From Auricularia sp. M13 (lineage: Eukaryota; Basidiomycota; Agaricomycetes; Auriculariales; Auriculariaceae), in NCBI GenBank assembly GCA_037042915.1, contig CM073195.1:1364001-1428000 (forward strand): a DNA stretch of 64,000 bases, written 5' to 3'. The notes beneath the pieces were generated by a model. That model had not been told where the DNA came from. It saw only the letters and a list, made by a program, of their open reading frames with translations, and did no database searches. The position numbers were made by a program, and so were the translations under genes. Shown here in pieces: positions 10,827 through 21,018 of this stretch (the first letter of the stretch is position 1; the number at the start of each line of letters is the position of its first letter).

Positions 10827-13543
10827 GGCTTGAGCACGGGTCGGGCCGAGAAAGCCGAATCCGGGGAAGTCGGACACCGAACTTTAATCTCGGGTTTTGC
10901 TGCTAACCCTGTCGGACGTGCACGTTCTGTCTGATCCAGCCCGGACCCGGCAGGGCTCGAGAGCGACACACGTTGTAAACCTGACTTCCATATTGGGCCG
11001 CTTTGCCCAGCATGACGTTTATCTCTTCAGGCTCCTGAGGTCTTCGGCCGCGGTCAGCACCAACAGAACAAGCAGTCTTCTGCCGATCTCTTCTAGTCTC
11101 TGTTATACGTGGATTCGCAATCACCACTCGAATTCGCTTGGAGCAGTTACGAACAACGCCGCATGTCCTGCGATTGCAGTCATTGGAGCCAGTGCTGCCT
11201 GCAGCACCGAGCCCAGTGTATATCCCCGTTCTACCACTTCCCTCCTCTGGCAATAAAGTGAAGCCTCGATGTTGTGCGGGCCCGAGCGCCTTGCAGAGCA
11301 AGGGTCGCGTTTTCATGCGGTGCATTTTCCGATCGCGTCAGGCCGAACTCGAAATCCGTTTCAAAAAGGGACGTGCATTCTAATTCCTACAACACCCCCG
11401 CATTCCCGCACTGCACAGATCGCCACAATGTGGACACTATGTGCGGTCCTCCTTGTTCTTTTGGGCCTGTCGGTGTCCACGCAATCCCAAGAGAACGTCG
11501 TCGTGGAGGAGAGCGATCCGTCACGTACGTTGCAAGATGTAACCCAGGCTTGCTGACAGACCATTAGTGGTTTACAATCCACCCAAGAGCTCCTGGACCC
11601 CTAACAAAAACCCGCAGCCTGGTCCCAACGGGACATCGGTAGCGGATTATTTTCACGGTGGTGGATATCTTTCGATCGCCGTCATCGGCGCGTCTGTCTC
11701 GTTGACCTTCAATGGCGAGTATCTCTGTCGCAGTCGGTGGGCGCCTACTCATAGGGTTATGATAGGTTCATATATCGCGTACTACTCGGACCTCTACTTC
11801 ACGCACGGTGAAATGGAGGTAAGTGAAATTCACCTGCGACGGACATCCTTGCTGATGATATCAGATCGACCTCAATGGCGCAAAGACTAGCATGTCGACT
11901 CGTAGCGATAAGTATCCGGAAGGCACGCCCAGGCAGAAGCTCTTCGAGGCATACGTCAATCCGAATCGGTCCGGACATACCATCACATTGACGAACAAGG
12001 AGGCCAGAACGATGGCACTTGATTACTTTCTGTCAGTGTCTTTCTTGCTGCGAGAATGCGGCTTACACACTCCGCAAGATATACTGCGGTCCCCGTGGAG
12101 AAGTGCGCACTGTCCTGATAGTCGAATGGCAGAAGCTGACTCCCATCAGCACGCAGCAACATTCTCAAACGTCAGGACCTACCAAGGGAGACAGTCCGCA
12201 TGATCTACCTGCCGCTTCTTCTCCTACGACCTCGCCTCGCGAAATTCCCGGCACTCCCAACAACCCAACCTCGACGGCGCCACCAACGCCGCAGGACTCG
12301 CTATCCGAAGGAACCTCTACCCTTCCACCTACAGTGTCTTCCACCGCCAAAGGGGCGACTTCCTCACTCGCGTCGGATGAACCAACGTCTCATACGGCTA
12401 CAACAATGTCAAGAACTACAATCATTGCCATCTCTGTCGTTTCTACCCTAACTTTCTTATTTATGGGTTTCGGTATATGCTGCTTTCGCCTCAGGCGTAG
12501 AGCAGGAAAGGTACAGATTGGCGTTGCACCTTCGGAAGCCGGTCGCCGATTGGTCTTAAGTCGCACAAGTTCGTCCTCCATCACCCCTTTCCTTATCCAA
12601 CCGGCCCAACCGGCCCTTCCTGTGTCTCCAACCAAAGCAACCCGTGCATCCACGCGTATCGCAGTACGTATAAACTGCCCTGCTATATTTTTTCTCACTG
12701 GCCACAGTCCAATATCGCTAGCCCTGTGTCACATCGGCCTGATAGTGGTGCGTCCTGATGTTAGAACATCAACACGCAGTTGACCTAGTCTCTAGATGCA
12801 TTGGCAATCAACCTGAGTACTCCTCCCTCGTACGCTGAGGCGCGTATCACCCAGTGACTTCTGTCCACCGGCATCTGTTGAATGCCTTCAAATTTGTGGA
12901 CAGAGATTACCTGCGCAGCGTTGACTTGTAGCTATTCGAACGTAATGTACCTTGGAGCAATGGGTAGCACCGATTGACCGCGTCAAAAATTACGGGTCCC
13001 CGAGGAATCGGATGTAGCGTTTTTGGACTCGGAGTTCTTTGCTTCGTACTATCTCACTCATCTTTCAGATGCGCATCGCCGAGTCCTAGTGACCATGCAG
13101 TCGTTATGTACACTCTATTTGCACAGTATACTATTCTCTTGGGCACTTGAGTCGCTCGTACTCGATGGCTATGTGATACTCTTCCAGCCTGACGCGTTTG
13201 AGCTGAAGAATCCATCGGCACTGCGTACGAAGCTACGAGCTGTGAGGGAACCCTCGGGCTCACCCGGGCCATAGCCTCGTGCGGCACCTCTCGAATAGGG
13301 CAACAAAGGCAGGTACACCGGCCGCCGCTCAGCACGGTAGTGTCGGGACTAATTTTCTAGACGGACATAGATAGTTCAGTTTCCCAGAGAACCCTCGACG
13401 ATGATACAAACACTTGATTTGCATCGCACACATGTCGCCAAAGCCTATAAAACCGGCTTTCCAGGCAACTTTCTGTGTGCCCTTTACTGCCAGACGCTGG
13501 GATACATAGGTGCATGGCCAAGACTCGTCACACGCTATCTCCT
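10827..13543 (+). repeat. tandem segmental duplication, copy A
   Basis: A block of about 2.7 kb containing promoter region, gene and 3' flank is repeated at 13806-16285. The alignment begins at GGCTTGAGCACGG and ends at CACACGCTATCTCCT in both copies. Copy A carries about 180 bp (about 11107-11286), upstream of the gene, that copy B lacks. Otherwise the copies differ by scattered substitutions and small indels. Confidence 0.9.
11428..12758 (+). CDS. single-pass membrane protein, paralog 2 of 3
   Basis: ATG 11428 starts a signal peptide (MWTLCAVLLVLLGLSVSTQ), then ENVVVEESDPS, an intron (11525-11567) and VYNPPKSSWTPNKNP. The ectodomain has YFHGGGYLSIAVIGASVSL, FNG, and SYIAYYSDLYFTHGEME then IDLNGAKTS. 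A Ser/Thr/Pro stalk leads to a transmembrane helix (IIAISVVSTLTFLFMGFGI) and the basic FRLRRRAGK. My splice model for the last intron starts at GTACGT near 12664 and ends the protein in SNIASPVSHRPDSGAS; reading through instead ends at 12783. At 11715-11765 the interval homologous to paralog 1's intron begins with GC rather than GT and is 51 nt with no stop, so it may be spliced as GC-AG or kept as 17 extra residues. Role unknown; probably a cell-surface or wall-sensing type protein. Confidence 0.75.
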
Positions 13544-14208
13544 AATCCAATTCTGGGATCTCAGCGTATTATGCAGATTTAAAATGATATATATACAGGC
13601 CGGAAAGGCATCAACTTGCTTGCAAGGTCACTCCCTCCCCCATAACGAAGCCCACCATTTCTGCTGTTCAAACTCCGACAACCGGCCCGATACTCCGGGT
13701 CTTCTGCTCACTTTCTTGAAAATAGAAACCAAAGTACAAGCAAGGTGTCCGCAGGAGAAGCGCAGCCACTTGTGAATATATAGTATATATAGTAAAATTT
13801 GTTGTGGCTTGAGCACGGATCAGCCGAGAAAGCCGAATCCGGGGAAGTCGGACACCGAACTTTAAGCTCGGGTTTTGCTTCTAACCCTGTCGGATGTGCA
13901 CGTTCTGTATGATCCAGCCCGGATCCGGCAGGGCTCGAGAGCGAGACATGTTCCATATCTGGCCGCTTTGCCTAATATGACGTTTATCTCTTCAGGCTCC
14001 TGAGGTCTTCGGCCGCGGTCAGCACCAACAGGACAAGCAGTCTTGTGCCCGTCTCTTCTAGTCTCTGTTATCGCCTTGCAGAGCAAGGGTCGCGTTTTTA
14101 TGCAGTGCATTTACCGATCGCGTCAGGCCAAACTCGAAATCCGTTTCAAAAAGGTGCATTTTAATTCGTACAACACCCCCACATCCCCGTACTGCCCAGA
14201 TCGTCACA
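12759..14208. other. intergenic: end of copy A and start of copy B
   Basis: The 3' flank of paralog 2, a unique spacer (about 13544-13805) and the duplicated upstream region of paralog 3. No independent gene is supported. The short frames here recur in both duplication copies because the DNA is duplicated. Confidence 0.6.
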
Positions 14209-16285
14209 ATGTGGATACTATCTGCGTTCCTCGTTGTCCTTTTGGGCCTGTCGGTGTCCACGCGATCCCAAGAGAACGTCGTCGTGGAGGAAAGCGATCC
14301 GTCACGTACGTTGCAAGATGTAACCTAGGCAGTATTCCTGACAGACGATTAGTCGTTTACAATCCGCCCATGACCTCCTGGATCCCTAACAGCAACCCGC
14401 AGGCTGGTCCCAACGGGACATTGGTAGCGGATTATTTTCACGGTGGTGGATATATTTCGATCGCCGTCATCGGCGCGTCTGTCTCTTTGACCTTCAATGG
14501 CGAGTATCTCTGTCGCAGTCGGTGGGCGCCTACTCATAGGGCTATGATAGGTTCATATATCGCGTACTACTCGGACCTCCATTACACGCACGGTGAAATG
14601 GAGGTAAGTGACGTTCACCTGCGACGGCCATCCTTGCTGATAATGTCAGATCGACCTCAATGGCGCAAGGACTAGCCTGTCGACTCGCAGCGAGAATTAT
14701 TCGGCGGGCACGCCCAGGCAGAAGCTCTTCGAGGCATACGTCAATCCGAATCGGTCCGGACATACCATCACATTGACGAACAAGGAGGCCAAAACGATGG
14801 CACTTGATTACTTCCTGTCAGTGTCTTTCTCTCTGGGAGAATGCGGCTTACACACTCCGCAAGATATACTGCGGTCCCCGTGGAACAGTGCGCACTGTCC
14901 TGATAGTCAAATGGCAGACGCTGACTCCCATCAGCGCGGAGCAACATTCTCAAACGTCAGGACCTATCAAGGGAGACAATCCGCATGATCTACCTACCGC
15001 TTCTTCTCCTGCGACCTCGCCTCGCGAAATCCTCGGCACTCCCAACAACCCAACCTCGACGGCGCCACCGACGCCGCAGAACTCGCCATCCGAAGGAACC
15101 TCTACCCTTCAACCTACAGTGTCTTCCAGCGCCAAGGGGGCGACTTCCTCACTCGCGTCGGATCAACCAACGTCTCATACGGCTACAACAATGTCAAGAA
15201 CTACAATCACTGTCATCTCTGTCGTTTCTACCCTAATTTTCTTATTTATGGGCTTCGGCATATGCTGCTTTCGTCTCAGGCGTAGAGCAGGAAAGGTACA
15301 GATTGGCGTTGCACCTTCGGAAGCCGGTCGCCGATTGGTCTTAAGTCGCACAAGTTCGTCCTCCATCACTCCTTTCCTTATCCAGCCGACCCTTCCTGTG
15401 TCTCCAACCAAAGCAACCCGTGCGTCCACGCGTATCGCAGTACGTATAAACTGCCCTGCTATATTTTTTCTCACTGGCCACAGTCCAATATCGCTAGCCC
15501 TGTGTCACATCGGCCTGATAGTGGTGCGTCCTGATGTTAGAACACCAGCACGCAGTTGACCTAGTCTCTAGATGCAATGGCAATCAACCTGAATACTCCT
15601 CCCTCGTACGCTGAGGCGCGTATCACCCAGTGACTTCTGTCCACCGGCATCTGTTGAATGCCTTCAAATCTGTGGACAGAGATTACCTACGCAGCGTTGA
15701 CAGTTGTAGCTATTCGAACGTAATGTACCTTGGAGCAATGGGTAGCACCGATTGACCGCATCAAAAATTACGGGTCCCCGAGGATGTAGCGTTTTTGGAC
15801 TCGGAGTTCTTTGCTTCGTACTATCTCACTCATCTTTCAGATGCACATCGCCGAGTCCTAGATGCAGTCGTTATGCACACTCTATTTGCACAGTATACTA
15901 TTCTCTTGGGCACTTGAGTCGCTAATGCACGAAAACCGTATGATATTCTTCCAACCTGACGCGTTTGAGCTGAAGAAGAATAATCCATCGGCGCTGCGTT
16001 CTACGAAGCTACGAGCTGTGAGGGAACCCTCGGGCTCACCCGGGCCATAGCCTCGTGCGGCACCTCTCGAACAGGGCAACAAAGGCAGGTACACCGGCGG
16101 CTGTTCGGCGTGGAGTCGGGACTATTTTTCTCGACGGCCGTAGATAATGAAGTTCAGAGAACCAACGATAAACATACGCTTGATTTGCATCGCACCAGCT
16201 TTCCAGGCTACTTTCTGTGTGCCCTGTACTGCCAGACGCTAGGATACATAGGTGCATGGCCAAGACTCTTCACACGCTATCTCCT
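13806..16285 (+). repeat. tandem segmental duplication, copy B
   Basis: This is the partner of 10827-13543, in the same orientation, separated by about 260 bp of unique sequence. It is shorter mainly because about 180 bp upstream of the gene is absent; the junction lies near 14071. Confidence 0.9.
14209..15534 (+). CDS. single-pass membrane protein, paralog 3 of 3
   Basis: This is a near copy of paralog 2 with the same exon plan. It has a signal peptide (MWILSAFLVVLLGLSVSTR), an ectodomain with YFHGGGYISIAVIGASVSL and SYIAYYSDLHYTHGEME, a Ser/Thr/Pro stalk, a transmembrane helix (VISVVSTLIFLFMGFGI) and FRLRRRAGK. The ambiguous 51-nt GC-AG interval is at 14500-14550. The tail is three residues shorter than in paralog 2 (IQPTLPVSPT against IQPAQPALPVSPT), a small in-frame repeat change. 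Both recent copies keep open frames, so both may be expressed, but the 180-bp upstream difference could give them different regulation. Function unknown. Confidence 0.75.
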
Positions 16286-16750
16286 CGGGCCTCGAGGTGA
16301 TATGTAGGACAATTGTGTGTTGCGTAGGTGAAAAATCGCATGATGATTCAGGCTGATAAAAGGCTTACATAAGCTATACGTCTTTATGCACTGCAAGCGA
16401 GCTTCAACGCAGTGAAACTCGGTCAACCAGCATCCCAGCCTCATAAAGCCTAAAAGAGACCTATATCCTATCATATTCAATGCTTCAACGCGACTTTGCG
16501 AGCAGGATGAGCCTCTGACCACTGTCGGAAAGTCCCGTGCTGACGCAACGCTTTCAACGCCATACTGCTTCTCACGGGGTTTTTAGCCAGGCCGGCCGAC
16601 AAAGGACACGTCAGATAGAAGACATGTCGCCTAGCATTTGACGGAGTGTGGCTCTGACCGGTGCTATATAAGAAAGGCCCTCTCCGCGGTGGTTGCAACC
16701 CCGGAGTGAAAGCGCAGATCACACTCATTCCACTGACACTACTATCGACC
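15535..16750. other. intergenic: 3' flank of copy B and promoter of the dehydrogenase
   Basis: The duplicated 3' flank runs to 16285. The remainder is unique and contains the dehydrogenase promoter. No gene recognised. Confidence 0.55.
16664..16672 (+). promoter_or_regulatory. TATA-like box of the dehydrogenase gene
   Basis: CTATATAAG lies about 80 nt upstream of the ATG at 16751, a usual core-promoter distance for fungal genes. It is inferred from sequence and spacing only. Confidence 0.45.
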
Positions 16751-18026
16751 ATGTTGGGCGAATACATGCCTGGAAGGCCTTCATGGTTCCCCGACAAGGA
16801 CATGCCGGATTGCACTGGCAAGGTTTATATCGTTACGGGCGGTACGCAATCCTCTTCCTCCAGTTCCATGTGGCGCGCGTTGTAATGATCTTCACTGACA
16901 TATCGACTCAGGGAACAGCGGCATTGGTAAAGAGACCGTGCTGGTGCGTCGACGTCCCCGTTGACCAGACACACTCTGATACTACTTTGTGCGTCGCAGG
17001 CTCTGCTCAGGAAGGGCGGCAAGGTCTACATGGCGTCGCGTGACCGCAAGAAGGCGGAGGAGGCGATTCTCGAGCTCGAGAAGCTGTCTGGCCGCCGTGC
17101 AATTTTCCTCGAGCTCAACCTTGCCAACCTGCGCTCCGTAAAGCGCTCTGCCGAGGAGTTTACGAGCAAGGAGAGCCGCCTGAACGCTCTATTCAACAAC
17201 GGGTAAGTTGAGAGTACCAATACCACTCCAGAGTTTTTGTTGATACTCGTGCTTGCAGCGGTGTCATGGCCGCCCCCATTGATATGGTCACGGACGATGG
17301 ATACGACTTGCAATTCGGCACCGTAAGCATCATCCTCGAGCTCTATGAATACTGTGTCTAAAGACCCACGTGCCGTATGCATCTCGCAGAATGTCCTGGG
17401 GCACTTCTACTTCACCAAACTGCTTCTCCCAACACTCTTGGCGACCTACGACGCCAACCCCTCGGACAAGCCGCGCATTGTCAACGTCTCCTCTATCGGC
17501 CACCGCCTCATGCACTCGTATATCGACTATGACACGCTCAAGGACGGCCCCGCGCGCCGCAAGGTCTCCCCATGGGCCCTATACGGGCAGAGCAAGTTCG
17601 GCAACCTCGTATTCTCGAAGGAGCTCTCGCGCAGGTTCGGCGACAAGATCGTGTCCATTGGCGTCCACCCGGGCGGCATCAAGACGCCCCTGTATGCGAC
17701 TTCGGGCATGAATACGAACTCATGGTTGATGGTGTGTGTGACTTCGAGGCAGGTACCATGCGGGCTGAGCTGTCATCCTCGCTGTAGAATATGTTCTTGG
17801 CAGAGCCGTGGAAGGGTGCCATCACTCAGCTGTACGCGGGAACTGCGCCTGAGGCCGCGAAGCTGAATGGAGAGGTACGGTTTACACAAAGAAAGAGACT
17901 CTACTCACATTTTATCAGTATCTCATCCCCTACGCACGTCTGGGAAAAGCCCACAAAGGGGTCGAGGTGCCAGAGGCCGGTTCAAAGCTGTGGAACTGGC
18001 TCGAGGATCAGATTAAGAATATCTAG
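16751..18026 (+). CDS. short-chain dehydrogenase/reductase
   Basis: This is an NAD(P)-dependent oxidoreductase of the classical SDR fold, in the retinol-dehydrogenase / WW-domain-oxidoreductase-like group that is expanded in fungi. ATG 16751 gives MLGEYMPGRPSWFPDKDMPD. The cofactor motif TGGNSGIG is split by an intron just after TGG. Next come KVYMASRDRKKAEEA, the NNG block, a serine-bearing strand (RIVNVSSIGHRL) and the catalytic YGQSK motif, then VHPGGIKT. Six or so short introns fit the frame changes, including 17203-17259 and 17732-17787. The last exon ends at 18026 after LWNWLEDQIKNI. The active-site Ser, Tyr and Lys are present, so the enzyme looks functional. The substrate cannot be told from sequence. 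Confidence 0.9.
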
Positions 18027-18352
18027 CCGGCTCTCTCCATCTTAGAAAGGCTCTTGATCATTGACCTACAGCTCTCTTACGCTTGCTGCACTCTGGCTGA
18101 ACTTTCATTGTCTCTCTTCATTCAATGCCAGATTGTTTTTGCCCCTCCCACGTTTTTGCTTGAAACAACTCAATAAATGGGTTCATACAAGAGAAAGCTG
18201 TATACGACCTTTTAATTAGTTTGGGGACACTTTGACCGAAGAACGTGGATTCGCCTGCATTCGCGAGCACGTGCGATCGGGAACTCTTGTCGCGTGGCGT
18301 TTCGGCAATTCCCTCGATTGCTTTTCGTCGCGACCACGTCCGTTCGCGCATT

Positions 18353-20182
18353 ATGAGCGCGCCACTTCCGACACCGGCGAGCGACGATGTTGGCTATGTC
18401 TCGCCCACATCTCAAGCAGAAGTCTCCGAGGACCCAGGATACACCAGCCCGGCGCCTCCGCCGCCCGGCGTTGATGGCCACCCAGTACGATGTACGCGGT
18501 TTTCATATTCACTGCAGTCGATGCTCAAGGCTCTCCACAGGGTTTGACGCGGATAGAACAGAACCTTATACCCATATAAAACCGTTTTCCGAAACACAAG
18601 ACACGAGCGTCGAGTGCGTCGAGGCCGTATGCCGTCATAGAACGCGTTTTTCACCGCCCAGCGCACAGATGGTTCTTCAAGCCCACGACGCTCACCGCAC
18701 TCGCCGTTGGAATGGCCGTCTTAGCTTACGTTGCCATGACAGGCGACGTCCTCGAGGAGGGGCGCAGTAAGCAGCGACTGTGAGCTCTTTCATTGCACAT
18801 TACGACAGTCACATATTTATGCAATTTACAGCGGAATATACGCAGCGATAGCAGGGTTTCTGCTGTTTTCGATGATCCAGTTTCGCGACGGACCTTTCAT
18901 TCGCCCGCATCCAGCAGTTTGGCGGATAGTGCTAGGGATCAATCTGCTGTACGAACTCGCCATGGTCTTCCTGCTCTTCCAGGACCTCGACTCGGCGCGC
19001 AGCATGATGGTCCTGCTGGACCCGAAGCTGGGAGTGCCGCTCCCCGAAAAGAGCTACGCAGAAGACTGTGCATTCACTGCTCGGAATATCTGGGTGCGCG
19101 CCTCCGGCCACCGGTGTTACTATTGACCTGAGCGCTCCACCAGAACGCCATTGACATCTTCTGCCTGGCACACGCGCTTGGATGGTACGGCAAGGCGCTC
19201 ATCTTACGGGATTACTGGTTCTGCTGGGTACGTACGCACTGGCGGCGACTGTGTCTATATGTCTGATGCAGACGGTCGCGACAGATTCTCAGCATCGCAT
19301 TTGAATTCGCCGAATACAGCTTACAGCACCAGCTTGCCAACTTTGCAGAGGTGAAGCATAGCGTTACCGCGCGCTTTTATGGCCCACTAACATGGATTAC
19401 AGTGCTGGTGGGACCACGTGCGTCTAATCTGTGTTTCTTTTGCCAAAGCTCACCTGTCACGATTTCTAGTGGATACTCGATGTGCTCATCTGCAACTGGC
19501 TCGGCACATGGCTGGGTATGAAGACCTGCGAGTACTTCGAAGTCAAGGCGCGTCATCACCTACTCGAGCCTCCCACCCGCTAACACCCCGACAGCCCTTT
19601 GTCTGGCGCGGCAAGCCCAAAGGCGTGCGCGCGCGCACCCGTCGCGTGCTCAAGCAATTCGCACCGCACGACTTCACCTCCTTCCAATGGGAAGGGACAG
19701 CGGACTTCGCGCACTACAGCGCGGTCGTCATCCTTCTCGCGGTCTTCCTCGCCGCCGAGCTGAACCCGTTCTACCTCAAGTCGCTCCTCTGGATGGAGCC
19801 CGAGCACCCGTTCGTGATCTACCGGCTGGTGGGCGTGTTCGTGTGCGCGCTGCCGGCGGTGCGCGAGCTGTACCTGTACGTGACGGACCCGCGGCGCGCG
19901 GTGCGCATGGGCCAGCACGCGTGGCTGCTGCTCGCGACGATCGGCACCGAGCTGCTCTGCATCGTCAAGTGGTCCCGCGGCCTCTTCCCCGAGCCGTTCC
20001 CCGCGCCCGTCAAGGTCGGCTTCGGCCTCGGCTCCGCGCTGCTCGTGCTCTATCCCGCGGTCAAGGTGCGCATCGACTTGTCCTCATGCCCGCAGAGCAG
20101 CTGACATCCGTTTGTGCAGTTCGGCATCCCCGCGACGCGCCGCTACCTCCGCCGGCGCGGGCGCAAGCTCAAGCAGTCCTAG
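18353..20182 (+). CDS. phosphatidylserine synthase, base-exchange type
   Basis: This enzyme would exchange serine for the head group of an existing phospholipid in the ER membrane. It resembles animal PTDSS1/2 rather than yeast Cho1. The N-terminal exon is acidic and Pro-rich ([20 protein letters not shown]). Then come [70 protein letters not shown] and [19 protein letters not shown], followed by [20 protein letters not shown] and [19 protein letters not shown]. These are the hallmark blocks of the PSS family. About eight hydrophobic helices follow one another. The last exon ends in [20 protein letters not shown], a basic tail. Around eight short introns; the exons at 18480-18620 are the least certain. 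Family assignment is strong. Confidence 0.9.
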
Positions 20183-21018
20183 TGCTTTTTCTCCAGTAGC
20201 AATCCGACTCACCATGCCAGTTCGCCTTGCCATCTACAGTAATATCGCTTCGCTGCATCTCGGTTGGACATCTTGCTTACAGTAATACATACCCTCCCTC
20301 TTCTTCCTCCTGTAGCCTATGTACTCTACGCTATCCCAACTGCAATCCCAATCACACACGTGGCAGGAACTCCACACTCAGCCCTCAGACGGGGTCCAGA
20401 TCTACAAAACAAAGCAAAGCGCTGAGCGCTTGAAGAGTAACGGCCGGTAGAGGATCGATTGTATTATGTACGGACGCTAGGTCGCAAAGCATTGCCGAGG
20501 GCCGAGGCGAGAGACGAGAGAGAACAGGACAGACGGGACACGAGAGAGTAGAGAGGAGACGGTAGACGGTAGACGGTAGCAGAGAGTGTAGGCAGTAGGC
20601 TGGAGCGGTGGCTATCTACACATGCACACGGGAGCAGGCGAGAGCGGGACACAGTGACTCTGAGTCGGGAAACCAGTAGCAAAAAAAAAAAAGACGGAAA
20701 ACAGCGCAACCCGAGCGCTAGCAGTATGGAAACAGCGAAAGCGGCGAAAGGCGAATACAATGACAATAATTTCATGCGGAAACCCAAGGGGAGGTCAAGG
20801 AGAGTGTGGAATTGGATGTCAAAGGCGGGGGAAAGGCAAAGTCAAGGTTGGGTCTAAGCCCGGCATGCAGGGCAAGATGTAGGCGAAGGCGTATGGTGGG
20901 AGCCAGTTTACTGTAAGCAGACACAGGTCCGTCCGGCAGATCGTAATGAATGGAGACGTGGAATCTCGAGGCCGGGGCAGAGGAAGGAAAGGAAGAATTA
21001 CTGTTGTTGTTGATGATG
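20183..21018. other. intergenic with purine-rich low-complexity tract
   Basis: The region separates two convergent genes. 20500-20600 is rich in GAGA, with three direct copies of a 7-bp GACGGTA unit near 20559-20580. An A-run of about 12 lies near 20681. No gene recognised. Confidence 0.6.

Noticed and set aside
19536-19592. Possible second GC-AG intron (GCGCGT donor) in the PS synthase gene
   Set aside because: A GT donor a few bases upstream (GTCAAG) gives an in-frame alternative, so the GC donor is not required.
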